Virus record (IMG/VR): IMGVR_UViG_3300037258_000873
Span: 1-22,379 of that record
DNA: 22,379 nucleotides
Origin: a virus
Strand: one strand, 5' to 3'
Shown here: piece after piece, positions 14,308 through 20,283 of the stretch
Position numbering within the stretch: the first letter of the stretch is position 1
Layout of the letters: each line of letters opens with the position of its first letter
The notes under the pieces: model-generated
The model's database searches: none
What the model was told of the DNA's origin: nothing
Seen by the model: the letters and a program-made list of their open reading frames with translations, nothing else
Made by a program: the position numbers and the translations under genes

Positions 14308-14707
14308 AGTCACGTTCCGAGGCTTCCGCGATGGTGTACGCAGCCGAGGGCTCGTCAGCACCAAAGTTATTGATGGCTCCGCTATTCGCCGGCCTTCGGC
14401 GTGCCCTGGAGATCAATTTTCGGGAGATACGATACGGATTTTCGGGCCCTCGGTAATTTGAGCAGGATCCGTGAACGTTCCACATTCGGCCTAGCAGGGC
14501 CGCACGATTGATGATTTCCTGAGATCGGCGCCGCAGCAGCTGAGCGCGACGTCGCCTGATAGCGCGCGCGATAGGTGCGTTCCAATCGAGTTCGCTGCGA
14601 TGTAACGCCTCGAGCAGCAGCTCGCGCCAGCAACTGCCGCAAGTGCATCTGTCGCCATAGTTGGCGTTCCCCAGTACGGGCATGGGAGAATTCATGTGTT
14701 GGCTCAT
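14300..14707 (-). CDS. small Arg-rich protein with Cys motif (135 aa)
   Basis: Begins at ATG 14707, with alternative in-frame ATGs at 14695 and 14683; none has a strong ribosome binding site. A C-T-C-G-S-C cluster (about residues 22-27) followed by WRELL suggests a metal site or a disulfide pair. Then comes an Arg-rich helix (AIRRRRAQLLRRRSQEI) typical of nucleic-acid binding. The next gene starts inside its end. It sits between the excisionase-like gene and the HTH gene in the same transcript. No family is recognised. Confidence 0.6.
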   Translation of the reverse strand: MSQHMNSPMPVLGNANYGDRCTCGSCWRELLLEALHRSELDWNAPIARAIRRRRAQLLRRRSQEIINRAALLGRMWNVHGSCSNYRGPENPYRISRKLISRARRRPANSGAINNFGADEPSAAYTIAEASERDYV

Positions 14708-14769
14708 CGCGCCGGCCGGGAAAGTGCCACCTCCCGCGTCCGGCGCAAACTTCTAGATTGGAGCTCTCG

Positions 14770-15045
14770 CTAGGCGGATCTCAATTTGCTTTCCGCTTTT
14801 TCTAGCGTCTCGGGTCGCCACCCGATTGCTTGGCCACCGGCGAAAACGTCGCGTGGTGGTAGCGACCGCGTGCGCGGCCGAATGGGTTCGCCTCTGGACA
14901 CTTTTTTGCCGGCACGTTCCCAGCGCCAGCGCGTGATGGGGCTGATACCGAGCCTCTCTTCGAGTCCCGACGGCCAAATTACCGCTGTGCCGCCTCTCGG
15001 CGCTCCACGGGTTCGTAAATCAGGCCGCTTGACTCGCCGTGGCAT
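14770..15045 (-). CDS. AlpA/excisionase-like HTH protein (91 aa)
   Basis: The core is a winged-helix or MerR-like HTH: IWPSGLEERLGISPITRWRW followed by the wing-like segment AGKKVSRG and, further on, PPRDVFAGGQAIGWRPETLEKAE. This pattern (HTH, RDV, GG, GWRPET) is typical of AlpA-like regulators and excisionases encoded near P4-type integrases. These proteins bend att DNA to drive excision or activate early genes. The frame is open to a GTG at 15141; I choose the ATG at 15045 because it leaves a product of usual size, but 15096 and 15141 remain possible. It is the first gene of the minus-strand operon, and the hairpin array at 15215-15334 is its upstream region and probably its control region. 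Confidence 0.75.
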   Translation of the reverse strand: MPRRVKRPDLRTRGAPRGGTAVIWPSGLEERLGISPITRWRWERAGKKVSRGEPIRPRTRSLPPRDVFAGGQAIGWRPETLEKAESKLRSA

Positions 15046-15214
15046 GACCGCCCGAGATACGCTGCTATCGCACCGCGTGCTGCGTCTTGATCCCATATGT
15101 GCTTTCTCGCTATTGCATGAAACCTGCTGAGAGTTCAGCACGTAACCGCCGCGGAAAAGAAACGGGGGCTAACCCTTTAGGCTAACGGAGCAATGCTCAG
15201 GGTTTGGCGTTATT

Positions 15215-15274
15215 CGGTGCCACCGGAAACGGTGGAACCGATAACGTGCCACCGAAAGCGGTGGGACCTAAGAC
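15215..15274. repeat. two 29-bp tandem units, each forming a short-loop hairpin
   Basis: Unit 1 hairpin at 15220-15235 has arms CCACCG / CGGTGG around a GAAA loop, extended by CGGT / ACCG to 15215-15240 with one mismatch. Unit 2 hairpin at 15249-15264 has the same arms around AAAG. The units repeat with a 29-base period. They lie upstream of the excisionase-like gene and may be its operators or leader structures. Confidence 0.6.
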
Positions 15275-15287
15275 GTGTCAGGATTTC

Positions 15288-15334
15288 CCGATCCCAATTT
15301 GGCGGGAATCGGTTCCCGTACTAATGCGGGAACC
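15288..15334. promoter_or_regulatory. two overlapping hairpins with an alternative pairing, attenuator-like
   Basis: Hairpin at 15288-15312 (CCGATCCC with GGGAATCGG, one bulge) and a perfect 8-bp hairpin at 15311-15334 (GGTTCCCG / CGGGAACC). A third pairing, GGGAA (15304-15308) with TTCCC (15313-15317), would exclude both. This is the leader side of the minus-strand operon and lies immediately after the end of the 15347-16159 gene. Confidence 0.45.
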
Positions 15335-15346
15335 GAAGATTTAGTC

Positions 15347-16159
15347 CTAGGTGCGGCCAGATTTGAGGGTCGCCCGAACTAATTGTGCAGATAAGCCAGT
15401 TACCCCAGCCAAGCCAAGGAGACCGGCGATGATCGCGTAGCGCTCTGTCTTGAACGGCGGAAGCAGACGATTGAGCTTTCGGATCAGCCAGCCTCGAGCC
15501 GCTGCTTCATGAGAGATCATCGCGCTTCCCCGTTTTCCAAGCAGGTTAGTCGGAAATATTTGGGCTAACCCAAGATCGGCCCCAAGCTCCTGCTCCATTT
15601 CTGCAAGTCTCTGGCGGGCTTCGGTCTGAAATCGTGGTTCACTTCGCTCGATTGAAGCACGATGATGCTCAAGCTGCTGGTTGGCTTGCATTACGCTAGC
15701 ATCGAGCATTGCGGCCAGCGAGTGTGCATCGCCGAAGCCGCCATCCCAGAGCGTTCGCGCGTATTCGAGCCAACGCACGATGACTTTCAGCGTGAAGGCC
15801 GCTCGGTCTACCTCTAGCTGCAATTCCGTCGCTACTCGATATGCGGCGTTGTATATCGGCTCGGAGAACCATATCGTTTCGAACCACTCATGGCGGCGTT
15901 TTCGGAGCAAGAGCGTATCAGCGATGTTGCGGTGTCTGTCAGTCCATCGTTCACGCCATAGATCAGCAACTAGGTAGCTACGTGCCTCATAGAAAATTGC
16001 CTGCGCGCATACCTCCAGTTTCAATTCGCTTGGAATACTTGCGAGGTGCTCATCGAAGACCCGCTGCCAAGCCTCTTCGCTAGAGAATCGATGACGCCAC
16101 TTCTTAACCGCAAGTAGCCCCATGAACGCCTCGACGGCCTCATCACGCATATTCTTCAT
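15347..16159 (-). CDS. C-tail membrane-anchored protein coupled to the integrase (270 aa)
   Basis: The start codon overlaps the integrase stop by four bases (ATGA at 16156-16159), so it is translated from the integrase message. Residues 1-230 are soluble and helical, rich in Arg, Trp and Glu, with a central aromatic patch (HEWFETIWFSEPIYNAAYRVATE is split across residues 90-112). A single hydrophobic helix lies near the C-terminus at about residues 241-261, giving a tail-anchored topology with the bulk in the cytoplasm. I do not recognise the family. Genes coupled to integrases are usually excision controls or cargo such as defence genes; the membrane anchor makes cargo more likely, which is inference. 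Confidence 0.75.
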   Translation of the reverse strand: MKNMRDEAVEAFMGLLAVKKWRHRFSSEEAWQRVFDEHLASIPSELKLEVCAQAIFYEARSYLVADLWRERWTDRHRNIADTLLLRKRRHEWFETIWFSEPIYNAAYRVATELQLEVDRAAFTLKVIVRWLEYARTLWDGGFGDAHSLAAMLDASVMQANQQLEHHRASIERSEPRFQTEARQRLAEMEQELGADLGLAQIFPTNLLGKRGSAMISHEAAARGWLIRKLNRLLPPFKTERYAIIAGLLGLAGVTGLSAQLVRATLKSGRT

Positions 16160-17433
16160 GCGAGCGCCTTACGCAGCGACTGGAGATATTTCTCCCACTT
16201 TTCGAGTGCCGCTCGCTTCTCCTCAAGATATGCGTGAGTGTCGTATGTCGCGGTAATCCGCTCCTGGGCATGACCGAGCACCCGTTCAGCGATGTGCGGC
16301 TCGATCTTCAATCGGGCGAGGCCGGTGCGGCATGTGCGGCGCAGGTCGTGGAGAGTGAAGGGTGCGACGCCGAGGGCCTTAAATCGTGGCTGACACTTGG
16401 CGACGCCTCGAGTGAGGAGCTTCGCCTCAAGAGGCTGTGCCTTATCCTTCGCTGGAAGTACCCAGTGCGAGTGGCCCGCAGCCTTCTTCAGTAGGCGGAA
16501 TTCATTGGCCGCCCAGGTTGAAAGCGGTACGACATGTTCGCGCCCGTTCTTGGAGTTCTCGGCCGGAATGGTCCAGGTAGGAGTCTTGCCCTTCAGAATC
16601 ACGTCACGCCAGCGCGCGCCGGCAAGCTCGCCCCGGCGCTGGCCGGTCAGTAGCAGGATTTGAATCACGTGCGCTAGGCGGCGAAGCCGCGTCGCCTTAA
16701 CTGGATCGCCCAGGAAGGCCTTCAGCTCCTCATCGCTGAGTGTGCGCTGCTTTGGCTTCTCCTTACCCCCAGGCCGCATAAGGAGCTGTACGGGCGTGGT
16801 TTCGACGATGGCCCGGTGAATACCAAACTTGAAGAGCTGGCCGAGCAGGGCGGCTGTACGATTCGCCATGATCGGCTTTCCGCGCGCGACGATCTTGTCG
16901 AGCAGTTCGATGACCTCGCGCGGCTTGATCGTTCGGGCATCCCGGCCCCTCCATTCCGGCAGGACGTCACGGCGCAGCATGGCCTCGGCATACTCGGGGC
17001 GCTTTCGGGTTAGCCTTAAGTGCCGTTCGGTGAATTCAGTTACTAAGTGGTCAACCGTATGGCGTGCGTCTGTACCAGCGGCCGCCGCAGACATGCTTAC
17101 ATGCGTTGCTGTGGGGCGTCTTCGAGGCCGGGCCCTGCGGGGGTCAATACCGTCGTCGATCTGACGGGTACAGGCTATGGCGGCCTGTCGAGCATCGGCA
17201 AGGGACATTCCCGGCCGGTGACCGATCGTCAGACGCACCCATTGGCCGCGCCAGCGGTAGCGAAACAGCCAAGTCCGCGACGCGCCGCCATGCTTCTCTC
17301 GCACCTGCAGCTGTAATCCCGTCGTTGCCGGATCGGTATATCGGCCAGGAGGCAGGCTATCGACCGCAGCCGCGGTGAGTCTCGATAATCGTTTGAGCTT
17401 CTTTGCTGTGGCCAACTTGTGGCCAATGTACAT
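16156..17433 (-). CDS. int: P4-type tyrosine integrase (425 aa)
   Basis: Site-specific recombinase that integrates the element at a tRNA 3' end. Residues about 15-105 form the arm-binding domain typical of P4-type integrases (the RYTDPATTGLQLQV, WLFRYRW and LTIGHRPGMSLADAR pattern). The core-binding domain follows at about 125-215, and the catalytic domain holds R266 (TGQRRGE), H362 and R365 (LHDLRRT), H388 (LGHA) and the nucleophile Y397 (TATYDTHAY). Its length is normal and it looks intact. It is transcribed away from the tRNA fragment at 17545-17592, the usual arrangement. The ATG at 17433 lacks a ribosome binding site and overlaps repeats that may be its own binding sites, so it could be autoregulated. 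Confidence 0.95.
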   Translation of the reverse strand: MYIGHKLATAKKLKRLSRLTAAAVDSLPPGRYTDPATTGLQLQVREKHGGASRTWLFRYRWRGQWVRLTIGHRPGMSLADARQAAIACTRQIDDGIDPRRARPRRRPTATHVSMSAAAAGTDARHTVDHLVTEFTERHLRLTRKRPEYAEAMLRRDVLPEWRGRDARTIKPREVIELLDKIVARGKPIMANRTAALLGQLFKFGIHRAIVETTPVQLLMRPGGKEKPKQRTLSDEELKAFLGDPVKATRLRRLAHVIQILLLTGQRRGELAGARWRDVILKGKTPTWTIPAENSKNGREHVVPLSTWAANEFRLLKKAAGHSHWVLPAKDKAQPLEAKLLTRGVAKCQPRFKALGVAPFTLHDLRRTCRTGLARLKIEPHIAERVLGHAQERITATYDTHAYLEEKRAALEKWEKYLQSLRKALA

Positions 17434-17528
17434 GAAATCGCATGAAACGGCACGTTAGAGCGTGAGGCGCTCGCGGGACTGTAATTTAAGCCATTTGCAC
17501 TAACAAGTCATTTCATGTACTTTCATGT
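17430..17528. promoter_or_regulatory. 18-bp inverted repeat pair between integrase and att core
   Basis: ACATGAAANNNCATGAAA at 17430-17447 and its inverse TTTCATGNNNTTTCATGT at 17511-17528, separated by 63 bases. Each arm is itself two CATGAAA units spaced ten bases apart (one helical turn). They flank the integrase promoter and lie next to the att fragment, so they are candidate arm-type integrase sites, excisionase sites or repressor operators. Confidence 0.6.
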
Positions 17529-17544
17529 GCGTGCGAGTTTGGAG

Positions 17545-17592
17545 TGCATGGGGTGCAAGGGGTCCCGAGTTCAAATCTCGGCGCTCCGACCA
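17545..17592 (+). other. att site: 3' half of a tRNA-Pro(GGG) gene
   Basis: The T arm (CCGAG - TTCAAAT - CTCGG, 17565-17581), the acceptor strand CGCTCCG, the discriminator A and an encoded CCA (to 17592) are exact. Further up, U33, anticodon GGG (17550-17552) and G37 are in place with the 3' side of the anticodon stem. The 5' side pairs only at three positions and no D arm or 5' acceptor strand exists, so this is not a functional tRNA gene. C1:G72 with A73 is characteristic of tRNA-Pro. It is the displaced 3' end at an element boundary or the attP of a free phage; the crossover is expected between the anticodon loop and the 3' end. Confidence 0.8.
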
Positions 17593-17620
17593 GCTTAAAA
17601 CGAGATCAGGAAAGGACGCT

Positions 17621-17640
17621 GTAGCCAAGTCTGTAGCCAA
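17621..17640 (+). repeat. direct repeat pair GTAGCCAA on the far side of the att core
   Basis: GTAGCCAA at 17621-17628 and 17633-17640, period 12. The integrase side has a similar pair, GTGGCCAA at 17408-17415 and 17419-17426, period 11. These are candidate arm-type sites. Confidence 0.4.
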
Positions 17641-17713
17641 CTTCACCGCAAGCGTAATTTCGTAAGATCGAGGCATGGCCCGCGCGGTACCTGGAATTTG
17701 CCCTTCATTTTAA

Positions 17714-18541
17714 GTGACAAAGCGCAGTAAATCGAAGCCGGCCAGCGTTGCTTTGACTCGCGTTGGCGTTTCAACCCCCGCGCTCTGGGCCGTCGTGCGC
17801 AACGCCATCAGGCATCTGACAGAGGCCGATGTGCACTACAAGAACAGCCGATATCCCAGCGCGTTAGCGTCCGCAGTCTTGTCCATCGAAGAAGCGGGCA
17901 AGGCAATAACGTGCATGGCTCACGGGAAGGACATTGAAAGCGGCAACAGGCATGTAATCCATCAAATGCCGTTCGTCGCCGTGGTCACCGTTTTAATGAA
18001 GTTGCAGACTGTGGCCAAATGGCAATCGATCTTAAAGAACGGCCTAGCACCGGATGCCGATGTGCCAATCGAAGTGCAGCAGATTGTTGACAAGCATCCT
18101 GAGTTCGCGTCCTTTATTACTGATTTACGCGCCGGTCGCTTGTCGGGTCAGCAGCAGCGCCTTGAGGCGTGGGCGCGGGCGCGAGTGGCAGAGGAGACGA
18201 GAAATGGTACGTTGGACGAATGGCAAAAACCGATATTAGGTGGCGTACTTCACGAACTCAGACTGAAATCCATCTACGTCGATATTGGGAAAGACGGAGA
18301 GGTAGTCTCAGCCCCTAACGCGATTGACGAAGACACCGCAAAGTCAGTTTGCGTGAGCGCTCTGGCATTCATCATGTTTATTGCTACGGAGCCTCGGCTT
18401 GCAGCACACAGAGACGAAACAGGCGAATTACTGGAAGGCATGACGGGCACCGAAACAGTTGCGTATTGGTTTCGGGCGTTCTTTATTGGTCCTTCGGATT
18501 CTTCGCCAGTTGCTGCCAACGCGACGACTGATCCTTGCTGA
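17714..18541 (+). CDS. abiV: AbiV-family abortive infection protein (275 aa)
   Basis: Residues about 25-75 carry the family pattern: a helix with A..HL.EAD, then YPSALASAVLSIEEAGKA, where the EExGK motif is the AbiV signature (residues 59-63). AbiV was defined in Lactococcus as an anti-phage protein blocking phage protein synthesis; relatives are scattered in proteobacterial prophages. The rest is helical, without a membrane helix except a hydrophobic stretch near residues 212-222. The GTG at 17714 has no clear ribosome binding site and no alternative ATG exists before the motif. The last ~20 residues are antisense to a decayed phage gene (18483-18731), so the native C-terminus was probably replaced. 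It sits 122 bases after the att fragment, a common place for cargo. Confidence 0.75.
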   Translation: MTKRSKSKPASVALTRVGVSTPALWAVVRNAIRHLTEADVHYKNSRYPSALASAVLSIEEAGKAITCMAHGKDIESGNRHVIHQMPFVAVVTVLMKLQTVAKWQSILKNGLAPDADVPIEVQQIVDKHPEFASFITDLRAGRLSGQQQRLEAWARARVAEETRNGTLDEWQKPILGGVLHELRLKSIYVDIGKDGEVVSAPNAIDEDTAKSVCVSALAFIMFIATEPRLAAHRDETGELLEGMTGTETVAYWFRAFFIGPSDSSPVAANATTDPC

Positions 18542-18731
18542 TGCCGAGTTCCTTGATGGTCGGTAACGCGGTCGCACCATTCGACTGCGTTATGATCTTG
18601 CCGCCCTTGCCATCTCGTTTGCTGCCTTTGTCGGCGGCGCCTGTGGCTTTCTCCATCGCGGCCAGCAGCTCGCTCGCGCAATTGGACCACTTTGCATTCC
18701 ATGTAAAGTGGTTGGCTAAAAATTTTACCAC
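18483..18731 (-). pseudogene. truncated ParB-like/HTH phage protein
   Basis: Residues about 19-80 read ELLAAMEKATG, a Gly/Lys linker and LGISKDQSSRWQQLAKNPKDQ. This is the pattern of phage and plasmid proteins with a KorB/ParB-like HTH (ELGISKxQSSxWQxLA). The normal protein continues on both sides. Here the N-terminal part is replaced by palindrome-containing sequence (from 18687) and the frame stops straight after the HTH, at the point where the AbiV gene's 3' end overlaps it. I therefore read it as a remnant cut at both ends. Confidence 0.6.
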
Positions 18732-18833
18732 TTCACTATCATATGGAAGTGGCTTAAATCATCCAACAGCAATTAGAAATGCATGCCGCGATGCTGGTTA
18801 CGATGTCGCTACTTCGGCCGTCTGCCGAAGTTG
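18687..18833. repeat. palindrome module A: three 25-bp hairpins
   Basis: Hairpins at 18687-18711, 18728-18752 and 18809-18833 share the frame C[CT]ACTT[TC] - 11 bases - [AG]AAGT[GT]G. The 11-base centres differ but remain self-complementary, for example CAT/ATG in the first and GGC/GCC in the third. The module is homologous to module B at 19177-19327. Confidence 0.7.
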
Positions 18834-19006
18834 TCGCCAGTAAATCCTTGGCTGAGCTTCCTGGCCAATTCTGGCGCGGCATCCAGCTCGATGATGCACT
18901 GTTCAAGCTCGTTTGCTAGCGGCTGCGTGAGGGCAGGCAGGAATTGCCGAAGTTTATCCTGTATGCCTGTGATTAAATCTTCTAACTGTCTCAAATAGGT
19001 ACTCAC
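18809..19006 (-). CDS. small helical protein of unknown function (65 aa)
   Basis: Starts at GTG 19006 with AAGGGGA at a good distance upstream. The product is one or two amphipathic helices (YLRQLEDLITGIQDKLRQFL and LANELEQCIIELDAAPELAR) with a basic C-terminal end (GRRPK). Its last codons lie in the third palindrome of module A. It could be a small coiled-coil partner protein; no family is recognised. Confidence 0.5.
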   Translation of the reverse strand: MSTYLRQLEDLITGIQDKLRQFLPALTQPLANELEQCIIELDAAPELARKLSQGFTGDNFGRRPK

Positions 19007-19046
19007 GTAATATCCCCTTTGATGATGCGGTCATGATGTATGCTGA

Positions 19047-19340
19047 TCATTCAGCCGCAATCGAGGATGACAGTGAGCTTTTTGCGCAGCAACTTAAAAC
19101 GCCATCGCAGAATGGTGCGCCGTTCACAGTTCTAGTTAGTGCCCAGCGGTCTCGATACCGGAGTGGTGTCGAATCCGAGTGTCCGCAGCGATGCGATGTG
19201 GTTAGCGAAAAACTGGACCACTTTACACGGGGTGCAAAGTGGTAACCAACATCATCCCACACACATTCGCCAAGCATGCCGCGAAGCCGGCTGCGATTTG
19301 GACCACTTTGATAGACTATCAAAGTGGCAGCTTCACTCAT
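19047..19340 (-). CDS. doubtful ORF across palindrome module B (97 aa)
   Basis: The ATG at 19340 overlaps the end of the upstream membrane-protein gene by eight bases (ATGAGTGA), as real genes in this train do. The sequence, however, runs through both hairpins of module B, giving motifs dictated by the palindromes (HF-x4-KW), and is rich in Ser, Arg and Cys. The opposite strand (19139-19369) is also open. I give it low weight. Confidence 0.25.
   Translation of the reverse strand: MSEAATLIVYQSGPNRSRLRGMLGECVWDDVGYHFAPRVKWSSFSLTTSHRCGHSDSTPLRYRDRWALTRTVNGAPFCDGVLSCCAKSSLSSSIAAE
19177..19327. repeat. palindrome module B: two 25-bp hairpins and one degenerate
   Basis: Hairpins at 19218-19242 (CCACTTT, 11 bases, AAAGTGG; centre CAC/GTG) and 19303-19327 (perfect 12-bp arms around one base). 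At the position matching the first hairpin of module A (about 19177-19201) only a weak CGCA/TGCG hairpin remains. The sequence between hairpins is clearly homologous to module A, including GCATGCCGCGA in both. Confidence 0.7.
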
Positions 19341-19641
19341 TGCCCAGCGGTCGCTTCATGCCGGTGTAGACCACCACTCGCGCCCGTAACCGCGCTTCCC
19401 ATTCTTCCCATGAATCCGTCCAGCGCGTGAACTGCTTGTCAGCATCCATGCAGTACAGCGAAACGCCGTTGGGGCCGACGTGATCGATGTAAAAAAGCTG
19501 ATCGCGATCCTGTAGCCAGATTTCCTCTGCCTGCGGCCTTCTGGCCCTTGCTGCTCGGCGTTTGAGTTCAAGTCTGATCCATGGCACGGCGACGAATTGC
19601 ACAACGCCAGCGACGCCCAGCACGATCAGCAGCACGATCAC
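19333..19641 (-). CDS. small membrane protein with cytoplasmic domain (102 aa)
   Basis: Starts at GTG 19641, overlapping the stop of the upstream gene (GTGA). Residues 1-22 form a membrane helix (IVLLIVLGVAGVVQFVAVPW). Then comes a basic segment (LKRRAARARR) that by the positive-inside rule should be cytoplasmic, and a soluble domain with WLQDRDQLFYIDHVGPNGVSLYC and RWTDSWEEWEARLRAR. The soluble part looks like a small beta-strand domain. It is in the phage gene train after the terminase; the family is not recognised and it is too large for a typical holin. Confidence 0.7.
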   Translation of the reverse strand: MIVLLIVLGVAGVVQFVAVPWIRLELKRRAARARRPQAEEIWLQDRDQLFYIDHVGPNGVSLYCMDADKQFTRWTDSWEEWEARLRARVVVYTGMKRPLGNE

Positions 19642-19820
19642 GGATCTACTGGCGACACGCGCAGCACGGTGCGGGCTTGACTGAGTAGCGCCGCTGAGAA
19701 TCCTGGTTGTTTAGTTGCTAAAGAACCAGAACCTTTACGTTTGATTCTCGCCGCATCCGGGTACAGCATTGCCGTGATCATGGCCTTCTGGCCTTTAAGC
19801 AGATCACGGATGTATGCCAT
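19638..19820 (-). CDS. short ParB-like/HTH protein, possibly truncated (60 aa)
   Basis: Begins at ATG 19820 (a TTG at 19826 is also open), 17 bases inside the end of the metalloprotein gene. The core pattern, a Lys/Arg-rich linker and then FSAALLSQARTVLRVSP, resembles the HTH of phage ParB-like proteins (GxSxxxLSxARxVLR). Related proteins I recall are longer after this motif; here the frame stops four residues later with a stop that overlaps the next start. It may be a natural short form or a truncated remnant similar to the one at 18483-18731. Confidence 0.55.
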   Translation of the reverse strand: MAYIRDLLKGQKAMITAMLYPDAARIKRKGSGSLATKQPGFSAALLSQARTVLRVSPVDP

Positions 19821-20283
19821 GCTCAATTGCGAGCCGCTGACTTTCTGCTATCGGCATTTCCCATGCGTCCAGCCACATCCGCATGAGCAATTCGCGCCAT
19901 GCCGGTCCGTGCTCAGTCCCGGGCAGAAGTAGGTGTGCAACTTCATGCATCAAGACTGGCAATCGGCATTCATGCGGATGAATCAGGATGCGATGCGCCA
20001 GTACCTTGGCGAGCGCTGCGGGTCTCATTTCCTGGATGACTAGCTCAGGTACATGCGGATAGAGCGGCCTACAACGGGCTCCATATGCTTCCCACAGCCG
20101 CGACAACTCCGCGACAGCCGCACGTTCATTCAGGCGCGGTGATCCTGAAGCACCGCATCGGTCCCATACGGCCTGCTCCCAGCGATAAACCCGCTGGCGC
20201 TGTTCCTGTTTCCTGGTCGGCTGCGTGCTGCGCCAGCGCAACTTCCGACCGGCTGGCCACTGCGCATGCTCGCAAGCACTCAT
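19804..20283 (-). CDS. HExxH zinc metalloprotein, SprT-like (159 aa)
   Basis: The motif LPVLMHEVAHLL gives a zinc-binding H113-E-x-x-H117, and the following EHGPAWRELL supplies a third ligand candidate at H125, which is the arrangement of SprT-like and related phage metallopeptidase domains. The first 40 residues are basic and include RQRVYRWEQAV, a segment seen in phage relatives. No signal peptide or membrane helix is present, so it would act in the cytoplasm, perhaps on DNA-bound or structural proteins. The ATG at 20283 shares one base with the preceding stop (TGATG). It is encoded in the phage train after terminase. Confidence 0.8.
   Translation of the reverse strand: MSACEHAQWPAGRKLRWRSTQPTRKQEQRQRVYRWEQAVWDRCGASGSPRLNERAAVAELSRLWEAYGARCRPLYPHVPELVIQEMRPAALAKVLAHRILIHPHECRLPVLMHEVAHLLLPGTEHGPAWRELLMRMWLDAWEMPIAESQRLAIEHGIHP

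Noticed and set aside
15220-15264. CRISPR-like array at the tandem 29-bp units
   Set aside because: Only two units, directly adjacent without spacers of constant length; the palindromic units fit operators or leader hairpins better.
17516-17592. A complete tRNA gene
   Set aside because: The T arm, acceptor 3' strand and CCA are perfect, but there is no matching 5' acceptor strand, no D arm and only part of the anticodon stem, so it is an att fragment.
18687-19327. Integron attC sites
   Set aside because: The hairpins are uniform 25-bp units and lack clear GTTRRRY/RYYYAAC core pairs and an integron integrase nearby.
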